Assembly: GCA_038240855.1 (NCBI GenBank)
Contig: JBBRGI010000134.1
Location: forward strand, 1-9,113
DNA length: 9,113 nucleotides
Direction of reading: 5' to 3'
Source of the DNA: JAAFHB01 sp038240855
Lineage (GTDB): Bacteria > Bacteroidota > Bacteroidia > Bacteroidales > Prolixibacteraceae
Shown here one piece after another: positions 1 to 8,500 of this stretch. The notes under the pieces are model-generated. The model was not told where the DNA came from. It searched no databases and saw only the letters and a list, made by a program, of their open reading frames with translations. The number at the start of each line of letters is the position of its first letter. Position 1 is the first letter of the stretch. The translations under genes and the position numbers were made by a program.

Positions 1-837
1 CAGCGTGAGGCCATAGTTTTGAATCACTGCTTTAAAATCGGCAGCTGCTGCAACATATGCTTCATCACCGGCAACGGAATTGGGAGTAAATGTATCCAAT
101 TCGGGCCAGCCATTTTTATTCCAGCATGCCCAATAAAGTTGCAGCTTACCGCGGAATGCCAAAGCTGCAGGTTTAGAGGCACGTCCGTTTTGTGCTGCTT
201 TTACCGGAAGCTTTTCGAAAGCATACGTAAAGTCAGCCATGATGGAATCTTTAACCTGAGCAATTGGAAGTCTTGCCAAATCAGCAACTTCAGAATTGTC
301 ATAGATCACCTTGCTGAAATAGGGAACATCGCCCCACATTGAAATCAGACGGAAATAAACCATCCCACGCAGCAAACGAGCCTCGCCAATGATCGCTTCC
401 AAATTGGCAACCGATGCCGGAGTTTTCGCATTCGGAAGCATCTTTTTTACATTTTCGATAACGTAGTTGGTTCTAGAAACACCGCCATAAAGGTAACGGT
501 ACATTTTATCGAAACTGGCCCCATAACCGGAAGGGTTATAATTACCGCCATTATAGGCATCCCCCAGACGAAGATTGCCGCTGGTTGTGCTTGTTCCACG
601 TGCCCTCACATACTCACCCTGACCATCAAAATAATAATCGCGGTCGAAAAGTGGCCGAACGGCTGAATAAGCACCCATCAGCGCAACTGTTGCATCACTC
701 TCTGTCTTCCAGAACTCTGTTGCAGACATCTCGCCAGTTGGAGTCCGGTCAAGCAGATCCTTTGTGCAAGAGCTGATTATAAGCGTCAGTACTGCCAGAG
801 CAGTATAGACCAATATATTTGAATTAACTTTTTTCAT
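1..837 (-). CDS. SusD-like outer-membrane glycan-binding lipoprotein (N-terminal 279 residues; 3' end outside window)
   Basis: The gene reads leftwards from ATG 837-835 and stays open to base 1, giving 279 codons; full SusD proteins are usually about 500-650 residues, so roughly half is missing. The N-terminus is a lipoprotein signal: two Lys, a hydrophobic stretch at residues 8-21, and ISSC with Cys24 as the predicted lipidated residue, followed by the typical CTKDLLDRTPTGE. The TPR-type SusD core is clear around residues 153-172 (EARLLRGM, then SMWGDVPYF), and NGRASKPAALAFRGKLQLY near 217-235 is the usual TPR helix after the binding region. SusD proteins sit on the cell surface as a lid over the SusC barrel and bind oligosaccharides. 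The start lies 12 bp after the susC stop, so translation is probably coupled. The family assignment is firm; the ligand cannot be read from this sequence. This reading frame has no stop or frameshift inside the window. Confidence -1.
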   Translation of the reverse strand, partial: MKKVNSNILVYTALAVLTLIISSCTKDLLDRTPTGEMSATEFWKTESDATVALMGAYSAVRPLFDRDYYFDGQGEYVRARGTSTTSGNLRLGDAYNGGNYNPSGYGASFDKMYRYLYGGVSRTNYVIENVKKMLPNAKTPASVANLEAIIGEARLLRGMVYFRLISMWGDVPYFSKVIYDNSEVADLARLPIAQVKDSIMADFTYAFEKLPVKAAQNGRASKPAALAFRGKLQLYWACWNKNGWPELDTFTPNSVAGDEAYVAAAADFKAVIQNYGLTL

Positions 838-849
838 AACAATACCTTT
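838..849 (-). promoter_or_regulatory. Ribosome binding site in the susC-susD junction
   Basis: On the minus strand the 12 bases between the susC stop codon and the susD ATG read AAAGGTATTGTT with flanking A. The AAAGG lies 7 bases before the ATG, a good Shine-Dalgarno position. The two upstream genes of the operon have no comparable purine box, which is common in Bacteroidota. The short gap and the local RBS fit coupled translation of the SusC/SusD pair, which act as one complex. Confidence -1.
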
Positions 850-3800
850 TTAGATACCAATATTAATACCAAGTGAGAATGATTTATTCAACGGGTAGGC
901 ATCACTGGCATTCCCTGTTTTCTCTGGATCGAGACCACGGAATTTTGTGAACGTAGCCAGATTCTCAGCTGATCCGTAAATGCGAAGACTTTCTAGACCG
1001 ACTATTCGGAGCCATTTTTTCGGAAGATTATATCCAAGCTGGATGTTTTTCAGCCTCAGGTAAGACATGTCGTCAAGCCAGAAATTAGTTTCTTCCCGGT
1101 TTGCATTTCCTCCTAAACGTGGCCATGCACCATCGCGGTTATCAAGATTCCATGGTTGTTCCCAATGATCCCAGGTGGAGGCATAGCGTTGAGCGCCGAA
1201 GTTTACGTTGTTGTAAATATTTATCCAATAGTCTTTTCTTCCGGTAGCTCCCTGAAATAAAACAGAAAGATCAAAACCTTTCCATCCCACATTCCCACTA
1301 AATGCAAAATTGGTTGTTGGACGGTCACGCTGTACGTTGGAATATGCTTTTTTATCATTTCCATCAATTCTTCCGTCACCATTCACGTCTTTCCGGAGAA
1401 TATCACCTGGGGAAGCTCCCTGAGGTGTCGCATTGTATACATCCTGCCAGGTTTGTGCAATACCAAGATCTTCATAGGTATAAACAAAATGATATGGCAT
1501 ATTCAGGAAGGTGTAACCCTTGCCTAAAAATTCATTCCATTTTTCCAGAACAGTGGTGTTATACGAGGCGTTAAGGTTCAAGCCGTAAGTAAACTCGCCC
1601 ACCTGATCTCTCCACGTAACATTTCCTTCAATACCACGGTTGCGAAGATTGCCAATATTCTTCCTTGGTGCGTTATAAGCGCCTGATAATAAAAGCGACA
1701 TATCTGAAGGCCGATTCATTCCGGAGGTTAGACGATCGTAATAATCAAGTTCAGTCGTTAACCTGCCCGTAAAAAAGCCCAGATCAAGACCAATATTCAT
1801 CACCTTTGTAGACTCCCATGAAAGGTTAGGATTAACCATTTTGCTATTTACCAAACCTTTGGCAATTGCGCCATCGATCATATAATGGTTACCACCCAAT
1901 GTTTCAAGCTGTTCGGAGCGGCCTACACCACTATTGTTTCCCAGACCACCGTAAGATGCCCGCAATTTACCACTGCTAAGCCATTTACTGGTATATGCTT
2001 TAATAAAGTTCTCTTCAGTAAAACGCCACCCAAGTGCAACAGATGGGAAAAACCCAAACTGACTACCAGGCAGGAATTTAGACGAACCGTCGTAGCGGAA
2101 ATTAGCCTCAAAAAGGTACTTATCATAGGCAGCATAATTCAAACGGCCAATATAGGATTGAAGTCCTTCTGTTGTCGAATTACCACCTGAGGTTTGAGTA
2201 ATCCCGGCCAAAGCTGCATCAAGTTCATGAAGCGTCGGAGAATAGCGGTCACTGCGTCCGCCGTTCTGAAAACGGTCATACCAGAATTCCTCGCTGTAAA
2301 CAAATAGCGCAGTCAGGTTATGATGCTGAGCAAATGTTTTATTGTAAGTTAAACGTCCGTTTAACTGGGTTTTATAACCTGTATTTGTAAAATTACTAAC
2401 CCCTGCGTTATCGCCGACATATGTTCTTGAACCAAATGCGTTGGTCTGAAAATTATAGGAACGATTGGGTATGGCAGCCGTATAACGAAACTGATTAAAA
2501 TAACTAAGTGCGTAATCGACACGACCAGTTAAACCTTTGATAGGTGTCCAGTCCCAATACATACTTGTATTTGCCTCCTGACGATTCTGGTAATTCAGGT
2601 TATTGACATATTGTGTGTATGGATTGTAAGCCTGCGGGTCTTCATTATAAGCCATCACACCACCATAATATCCGGTAGCAGGATCGTAGGGTACCATCCC
2701 TGAAATAGCGTATTGCAAATCAAAACCAGCCGTGTTAGACGAATTATCATCTGTAAAACCGTCTTCAAGCGCATAAGTGTATTTCGACCAGTTTCCGTCA
2801 AATTTAACACCTACATTCATATTCGGACGGAGCTTATAGTCGTAATTGAAACGGGCATTGTAACGCTTGTAATCGTTATTGATCTGTAAACCTTTTTCGT
2901 CCATTATACCAACAGATATAAAAAAGTTCGATTTTTCATTTCCGCCCGATGCAGAGATATTGTGGTTTTGTACAGATCCATTGCGCGTTAAAACATCCCA
3001 CCAATCGGTGTTCGGATACCTTAGGGGATCAATCATTCCAAGTGCCATCCACTGGTCAACGGTACCATCTTTGAAGGTAGAGTTTGCACGAAGTGTATTT
3101 ACAGCTGCCAAACGTTGGTGAAGCGTAAGCGCCCGCGGATAGTCTGCCATAAACTGATACGCTTTGGTCGGAACCTCTACGGCGTAAGAACTTGTAACAT
3201 TGATGCTCGTCTTTTGCATCCCCTTACCCGATTTGGTGGTTATCAGAATAACACCGTTAGCAGCTCTCGAACCATATACAGCGGCCGAAGTAGCATCCTT
3301 CAAAACCGAAATACTTTCGATATCATTCATATTGACACGGTTAATGTCAACATCAGGCATACCGTCAACAACTACAAGCGGATTGGCATTATTGACAGTA
3401 CCCATACCGCGGATCAATAAGGAAACACTGTTTTTACCAGCCATACCTGTATTTTGATTTACAGCAAGACCGGGAACCAATCCGGATAAGCTCGAAGAAA
3501 CGTTGGGTAAAGAACGGCTCGTAATTTTATCATCGATCTTTACAGATGCCACAGCACCGGTCAGGTTCACTTTCTTTTGTGTACCGAAACCCACCACAAC
3601 AACCTCTTCAACTCCAACAACATTGGCCTCCATAACAACAGAAAATGTCGTATTCGTACCTAAGGTTATTTCCTGTGATGTTAATCCAACGAAAGAAAAT
3701 ACCAGCGTCTTCGCACCAGCAGGCACAGAAAGTGAAAATTTACCATCAAAATCAGTGACAGTTCCAATGTTCTGGCCCTTAACAACAACAGCTACACCGG

Positions 3801-3930
3801 GAATGGAGGTACCATTCTTCTCGGTAACTATTCCGGAATACATCTTATTCTGTGCCACAGCTGAAAGACCAGCAAGCAGCCATGGAATAAGAACCATTAG
3901 TAATTTTAAAAAAAACCGTTTTCTTTTCAT
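850..3930 (-). CDS. SusC-like TonB-dependent outer-membrane oligosaccharide transporter
   Basis: This 1026-residue protein has the usual SusC length and architecture. A signal peptide with a basic start (MKRKR) is followed by a hydrophobic core and probable cleavage after A26. Residues about 30-100 form the carboxypeptidase-regulatory-like domain (GIVTEKNGTSIPGVAVVVKG, then TDFDGKFSLSV). A TonB-box-like stretch, EEVVVVGFGTQKK, lies at 108-120. The plug covers about 121-236, with RGMGTVNNANPLVVVDGMP, then ISVLKDATSAAVYGSRAANG and ITTKSGK. The rest is a 22-stranded beta-barrel by family rule. A DVNGDGRIDGNDK loop at 848-860 looks like a calcium-binding motif, as often seen in SusC proteins. Together with the SusD lipoprotein it would import glycan oligosaccharides into the periplasm using TonB energy. 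It lies 33 bp after GH88 and 12 bp before susD. The last residue is Ile, not the common aromatic. The substrate is not inferable from SusC alone. Confidence -1.
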   Translation of the reverse strand: MKRKRFFLKLLMVLIPWLLAGLSAVAQNKMYSGIVTEKNGTSIPGVAVVVKGQNIGTVTDFDGKFSLSVPAGAKTLVFSFVGLTSQEITLGTNTTFSVVMEANVVGVEEVVVVGFGTQKKVNLTGAVASVKIDDKITSRSLPNVSSSLSGLVPGLAVNQNTGMAGKNSVSLLIRGMGTVNNANPLVVVDGMPDVDINRVNMNDIESISVLKDATSAAVYGSRAANGVILITTKSGKGMQKTSINVTSSYAVEVPTKAYQFMADYPRALTLHQRLAAVNTLRANSTFKDGTVDQWMALGMIDPLRYPNTDWWDVLTRNGSVQNHNISASGGNEKSNFFISVGIMDEKGLQINNDYKRYNARFNYDYKLRPNMNVGVKFDGNWSKYTYALEDGFTDDNSSNTAGFDLQYAISGMVPYDPATGYYGGVMAYNEDPQAYNPYTQYVNNLNYQNRQEANTSMYWDWTPIKGLTGRVDYALSYFNQFRYTAAIPNRSYNFQTNAFGSRTYVGDNAGVSNFTNTGYKTQLNGRLTYNKTFAQHHNLTALFVYSEEFWYDRFQNGGRSDRYSPTLHELDAALAGITQTSGGNSTTEGLQSYIGRLNYAAYDKYLFEANFRYDGSSKFLPGSQFGFFPSVALGWRFTEENFIKAYTSKWLSSGKLRASYGGLGNNSGVGRSEQLETLGGNHYMIDGAIAKGLVNSKMVNPNLSWESTKVMNIGLDLGFFTGRLTTELDYYDRLTSGMNRPSDMSLLLSGAYNAPRKNIGNLRNRGIEGNVTWRDQVGEFTYGLNLNASYNTTVLEKWNEFLGKGYTFLNMPYHFVYTYEDLGIAQTWQDVYNATPQGASPGDILRKDVNGDGRIDGNDKKAYSNVQRDRPTTNFAFSGNVGWKGFDLSVLFQGATGRKDYWINIYNNVNFGAQRYASTWDHWEQPWNLDNRDGAWPRLGGNANREETNFWLDDMSYLRLKNIQLGYNLPKKWLRIVGLESLRIYGSAENLATFTKFRGLDPEKTGNASDAYPLNKSFSLGINIGI

Positions 3931-3963
3931 AGTTTGACAATTAATAATACATAAAACCTTTAT

Positions 3964-5178
3964 TTATTGATTTCGCTTTTTGAAATTTACCTGCCGAAGA
4001 AGTGCCTCCAGGTAATAGTAATCGGCATAATTAATAGGCACATCAATTTCCGAATTATGGGGAAATGATCCGGTTGAGTGGCCAAGCAAAAATCCTTTAT
4101 TCTCTCCTGATTTGGATGAGTATTCATTATTAAGGCTTCTCAATATCTGATCAGCATTCTGAATGTAGAACTCCTTTTTCTGCGGAACAAACCGGGCCAG
4201 TTCATAAAGCGCAGAAGCAGTAATAGCTGCAGCAGAAACATCCCTGGGTCGTGACGGAGTTGCAGGCGCATCAAAATCCCAGTAAGGAATTTTATCGGCG
4301 GGAAGGTTAGGATGGTTTAGGATAAAGTCAGCAATTTTTTCCGCCTGGTAAAGAAAACTCACGATCCCGGTTTCGCGGTAACACATCGAATATCCATATA
4401 ATCCCCAGGCCTGACCACGAGACCATGCAGATGAATCCGAAAATCCCTGATGGGTATTCTTCTTAATAACTGCGCCGGTGAGGGTATCATAATCAACTAC
4501 ATGAAATGAACTGTTGTCAGCACGGAAATGGTTAGCCAATGTTGTTTCAGCATGTTTCACAGCAATGTTATAATAAAGCTGATCACCCGTTTGCTTCGAA
4601 GCCCAGAAAAGAAGTTCAAGGTTCATCATATTGTCAATAATGACAGGGTATTGCCATTTGTCCTGGTTATGATCCCACGAACGGATCGCCCCGATCTTCT
4701 CATTAAAGCGCGTAGTAAGTGTTTTGGCCGACTGAATCAAAATATCGCGGTAGACAGAATCTTTTGTAAGGCGGTAACCTTGTCCGAAACTGCTCATCAT
4801 TTTAAAACCCATATCGTGGGTTACGCCGTTGAATTTTTCATTTTCGAGCGGCAGTGTGAACTCACGGGCGAGCTTTTGCAAACCGGCATCACCCGTCAGA
4901 TCCGAAGCCAGCCATAACGAACCCGCATAAAATCCGCTGCACCAGTCTTTCGAAGGGACAATTTTTAAAGATCCATCGCTGTTCAGGCTTCTGACGGAAA
5001 CAAAATCTTTACCGGAATCGATTGTCTGCGCTTTCGCATCCTTAAAATTTACGGATAAAAGATTGAGTTGGTTTTTAATTCGGCTTAGAGAAACATTTTC
5101 AGATTTGCGTGCTGAATGACAAGATATTGTCATGCATAATAAAACAGTAAAGGAGGATACCAGCTTAATGAGGCTCAT
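3964..5178 (-). CDS. GH88-family unsaturated glucuronyl hydrolase, predicted lipoprotein or exported
   Basis: This 404-residue protein belongs to glycoside hydrolase family 88, (alpha/alpha)6-barrel enzymes that remove 4,5-unsaturated uronic acid from the non-reducing end of oligosaccharides made by polysaccharide lyases. The reaction hydrates the vinyl ether group instead of attacking the glycosidic bond directly. Visible landmarks are WCSGFYAGSLWLASDLTG (79-96), THDMGF with D122, IIDNMMNLELLFWAS with D182, and HQGFSDSSAWSRGQAWGLYGY (243-263). D122 and D182 match the two Asp residues known to be essential in Bacillus GL1 UGL. H243 and the SRGQAW segment match its substrate-pocket residues. 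The N-terminus is hydrophobic and ends in TISC (Cys20), suggesting a type II signal peptide and periplasmic or membrane-anchored location; the Thr at -3 makes the lipobox imperfect. It is the first gene of the operon. GH105 is the main alternative, but length and motifs favour GH88. Confidence -1.
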   Translation of the reverse strand: MSLIKLVSSFTVLLCMTISCHSARKSENVSLSRIKNQLNLLSVNFKDAKAQTIDSGKDFVSVRSLNSDGSLKIVPSKDWCSGFYAGSLWLASDLTGDAGLQKLAREFTLPLENEKFNGVTHDMGFKMMSSFGQGYRLTKDSVYRDILIQSAKTLTTRFNEKIGAIRSWDHNQDKWQYPVIIDNMMNLELLFWASKQTGDQLYYNIAVKHAETTLANHFRADNSSFHVVDYDTLTGAVIKKNTHQGFSDSSAWSRGQAWGLYGYSMCYRETGIVSFLYQAEKIADFILNHPNLPADKIPYWDFDAPATPSRPRDVSAAAITASALYELARFVPQKKEFYIQNADQILRSLNNEYSSKSGENKGFLLGHSTGSFPHNSEIDVPINYADYYYLEALLRQVNFKKRNQ

Positions 5179-5235
5179 AATTGTTTAGTATTTAATCTGT
5201 AGTTTAGCATGTCGGAAAAATAAATCTTCCGTATT

Positions 5236-5243
5236 CAAAAGTA
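5236..5243 (-). promoter_or_regulatory. Candidate -7 element of the GH88-susC-susD operon promoter
   Basis: On the minus strand these bases read TACTTTTG, an exact match to the Bacteroidota -7 consensus TAnnTTTG. The expected start point near 5230 leaves about a 50-base leader before the GH88 ATG. The -33 element is weak: TTCG sits 21 bp upstream (5268-5265) and TTTA 17 bp upstream (5264-5261), where TTTG would be expected. A poor -33 box is in keeping with a promoter that needs an activator such as an HTCS, but that is inference. Confidence -1.
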
Positions 5244-5307
5244 CATTGGCGTGTAAATTTTAAACGAACAATCATGTTTCAGCTTATATCATTTTTGTGT
5301 CATCCTG

Positions 5308-5339
5308 TAACAAATGTCTCACATTTGAAACATTTGTTA
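5308..5339. repeat. Nested inverted/direct repeat, possible regulator-binding site
   Basis: A perfect 10-base inverted repeat, TAACAAATGT (5308-5317) and ACATTTGTTA (5330-5339), is separated by 12 bases. Inside the spacer is a third half-site, ACATTTG (5321-5327). It forms a 7-base inverted repeat with the left arm across CTC, and a direct repeat of period 9 with the right arm. The cluster lies between the divergent promoters, about 65 bp upstream of the GH88 -7 element. It overlaps the possible -33 element of an HTCS promoter. It could be an operator, or a hairpin; it lacks the GC-rich stem and T-run of a terminator. Confidence -1.
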
Positions 5340-5354
5340 AAAATTGTATATTCC
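5324..5354 (+). promoter_or_regulatory. Candidate HTCS promoter A
   Basis: TTTG at 5324-5327 is followed, after 19 bases, by TATATTCC at 5347-5354. The spacing fits the Bacteroidota -33/-7 pair exactly. The -7 box keeps TAnnTT but lacks the final TG. The TTTG lies inside the nested repeat, so a protein bound there would cover it. Transcription would begin near 5360, which would leave both ATG 5371 and ATG 5506 usable. The call is tentative because AT-rich sequence yields such matches by chance. Confidence -1.
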
Positions 5355-5357
5355 CTT

Positions 5358-5387
5358 CTTGGAAATATACATGAATGATTACTTTCG
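5358..5387 (+). promoter_or_regulatory. Candidate HTCS promoter B
   Basis: CTTG at 5358-5361 and TACTTTCG at 5380-5387 are separated by 18 bases. The -7 box has one mismatch to TAnnTTTG, better than candidate A, but the -33 box and spacing are slightly worse. A transcript starting near 5393 would exclude ATG 5371 and force use of ATG 5506 or a later codon. It competes with candidate A; the sequence alone does not decide between them. Confidence -1.
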
Positions 5388-5505
5388 TTTTTTTAAAATT
5401 ATAACACACTTAAGGGATAATTCATCACTGAAAGGTCTTCCGGCAATACAATTATTGATTTCAGGGTCATTTCAGTTTGAAATATGCAAATTCTCTAAAA
5501 ATATT

Positions 5506-8500
5506 ATGCGCCTAAATTTCAGACATATAACTATCGTTAAAAAAGCAATGCAATTGAATACAATGCTTTTTATAATTCAACTAATTCTGTGTTTTTCAAT
5601 ATGGAATCCGGCCCTCGCGGTGCCCGAAGATTTTAAAATAAAACGGATTTCGCCGGAAGGTGGTTTTACATTCGAAGCCCTTAGTTCTATTTGTGAAGAT
5701 AAATACGGTTTTATCTGGTTTGGCTCGAATAATGGCGTTTATCGTTACAATTCAATGGAAACGGTTAAATTCATCAATTCGCCCGATGACAAAACAACGC
5801 TTCGCGGCAATTATGTGCGTTCGCTCTACCTTGATATGAAACGTGAAATCTGGATTTCGGCAGATCATGGCCTCTCTGTATTCGATTATCAGTGCGAATG
5901 CTTCAGGAGATTCCAGTTTCACGACGCAGCCGGTAACCCGAGGGGATTAAATGTCTTGCAAATTCTTCAGATTGCAGATAGTACTTACTGGATGATTGAT
6001 AGTTTTGGATTTTCGCGCATCGATTTTAAAACAAATACAGTTTCCTATTTACAATTACCCGAGGATTATAAAAACGACCTTATCAGGATAGCCACAAAAA
6101 CCGAAAAAGAGGATCGAATATGGCTTGGAGGTTCAAACGGTGGGATCTATTACTGCGATCCGCCCTATCAGAAAGTCAACTTTTTTGCCCACGCCAGAAA
6201 TCAAAATGTAATTTCAATTTTACCCGATGGTAATAATCTCTGGATTGGTTACGACTGGGGCGGAGCTGACCTTTACACGCGGCAGGGTGTTTTAACCGAA
6301 CATTTCGATGATAATATAGAAGGAAAGAATAAAATTCCAAGTTCCCGCGTAAGAACCATTTTCAAATACAAAAACGAAATCTGGCTCGGTACATTCAAAG
6401 GATTGATAAGGATGAGTGAGAATGGCAATGAAGTTATTGAAAAAGAAAAATACACCGGGTTAACCAACAACAGTATTTATGCCATTTACCGCGATTCGAA
6501 AAACGGAATATGGATTGGCACCTGGTCGGGTGGTTTAGGTTATATCAACGAATGGTCGAACAATTTCGAACACTTCCAGCGCGAGTCGATCATTCATCCA
6601 CTCAGCGATAATGTAATAAGCAGCTTCGAAGAAACGGAAGACGGCAAGATCGTTATTGCGACAGAAGAGGGGCATCTCAATTACCTTGACCGTACGAACC
6701 ATCACCTCACAGATGTCCGGATAAAAGGACCAGTGGGGATGGTTAACCACATTAAATCAATGCATACTGACAAAAAGGGAACATTGTGGATCGGAACTTT
6801 TGCCTCAGGAGTCTTTTTTAAACCTAAGGGGACTATGGATTTCCGGAAATTTAACCAGATTGATGATTTTAAAGAGCAATTCTATGATATTACAGGTACC
6901 GACGAGGGATTATGGTTTGCCTCTTCTGTCAGAGGTTTATTTTATTACGATTATCAAACCCTCCTGGTCAAACATTACACATCAAACAATTCAGATCCCG
7001 AATCTCTTTCTGCAAATTCTGTCAGGACGCTTCTGATCGATTCAAAAGGAAATCTTTGGGTTGGCACAGGCAATGGTCTCAACAAAAAAGAAAAGGGTTC
7101 AGATCATTTCATAAGGTACTTTTATAACCAGAATGAGAATAACAGAATCAGCAGCAACAATATTTATTCGTTGTTTGAGGATTCAAAACAAAACATCTGG
7201 ATCGGAACTGCCGGTGGCGGCGTTACGATTTACGATCCGAAAACAGGCCTGTTTTCACAGCTTTCGAAAAAAGATGGTCTCCCGGGAAACGATGTATATG
7301 GAATACTTGAAGACAACAACGGAGCGATCTGGATGAGTACCGAAAACGGATTATCGGCCTGGTCACCTGTAAAAAAGAACTTTCGCAACTTCGACTACAC
7401 CGATGGAATCCAGGGAAATCAATTTAATCCAGGGGCCACATTTAAAGCTAAAAACGGAGAACTGTTTTTCGGTGGTTCAAATGGATTTACACGGTTCGAT
7501 CCAAATCAGATAAAAGAGAATCCGGTAGCACCCAAAGTAATTATTACCGGGCTTGAGATAAACAATCAGACTGTTAATCAGTTAAATGAGCCTAAAATAT
7601 TCAGACAGTCGGTGATGACGTTGAGCGAACTCGAATTGCAGTACAACCAAAACTCCCTTCGGTTCTCCTTTGTTGCCAATAATTTCCTTTTGCCTCAAAA
7701 GAACAGGTACAAATACCGGTTAACAGGTTACAGTCCCGATTGGATTGAAATTCAAAATGATAATAAAGCAATCTTTACCAAAATCCCTCCGGGCAATTAC
7801 GTTTTTGAAGTAATTGCCGCCAATAACGATGGAATATGGAACGACACTCCGACCACGCTGGACATTAATATCAACCAACCGTTCTGGAAAACGGTATATG
7901 CCTATCTGATCTATTTAGTGATCATCCTTGTAATATTTTATTTTCTTCAGCGTGAATTAAGACTCAGGAGCCGGCTTAAAAATTCGATTCTGCATGAAAG
8001 GATTCAACGCGAAAACGAGGAAAAGCTTCACCAGCTGAAACTTCATTTTTTCACCAATATATCACACGAGTTCCGGACGCCGTTAACACTGATTCTTTCA
8101 CCCCTTTCACTGCTCAGGAAGAAGCTGGCAGGACAGGATGAGTCAATGGAACATCTTATCATGATCGAGAATAATGCCAACCGGCTGATCAGACTGGTTA
8201 ATCAAATCCTCGACATACGGAAAATCGAACTTGGAAAGATGGACTTTCAACCGTTGCCATTCGACATTGTACGACTCTGTCACGAGGTATTTCAATGTTT
8301 TTCGTTACAGGATAACGACCGGAAAATTAATTTCCATTTCGAATCAGACTACTCCTCTCTTTTTATAACCATTGAGCCTGATAAAATAGATAAAATGATT
8401 TTCAACCTGCTGTCGAATGCGATAAAGTATACAAACGAGGAAGGAACAATTCAACTATCGATCAAACATTCTGGGTGGCAGCCTGAAACATTGGATGGGC

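Larger units (their letters stand above)
5179..5505. other. Divergent intergenic regulatory region between GH88 and the HTCS
   Basis: This 327-bp AT-rich stretch separates two divergent starts and I see no convincing gene in it. It contains a candidate promoter for the minus-strand operon, two candidate promoters for the HTCS and a nested inverted/direct repeat, all listed separately. The right part (5371-5505) is open in the HTCS frame and could be coding if the HTCS starts at ATG 5371. A 7-base motif, ATTTCAG, occurs at 5458-5464 and 5469-5475 and again just inside the HTCS gene at 5516-5522. No transcription terminator or structured RNA is evident. Confidence -1.

Noticed and set aside
19..776. 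Plus-strand open frames opposite susD (19-342 and 585-776)
   Set aside because: Both are shadows of an unbroken SusD reading frame with clear family motifs on the other strand.
3503..3937. Plus-strand open frame of 144 codons opposite the start of susC
   Set aside because: It is antisense to the strongly conserved signal peptide, regulatory-like domain and plug of SusC. The translation is rich in Thr, Pro and Val from repetitive complementary codons and shows no recognisable domain.
3931..3963. Internal promoter or terminator between GH88 and susC
   Set aside because: The 33-bp gap is AT-rich, with no TAnnTTTG element on the minus strand and no hairpin; it looks like an ordinary operon junction.
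4528..4917. Plus-strand open frame of 129 codons opposite GH88
   Set aside because: The minus strand here encodes both GH88 catalytic Asp regions. The antisense translation resembles no known protein and has no promoter or ribosome site.
5308..5339. Rho-independent terminator
   Set aside because: The inverted repeat has an AT-rich stem, a long loop and no T-run after it, and it lies between divergent starts where a terminator is not expected.
6273..7336. Short open frames on both strands inside the HTCS propeller region
   Set aside because: The plus-strand sensor frame is continuous through this region with regular blade motifs; the alternatives are short and lack family signals.
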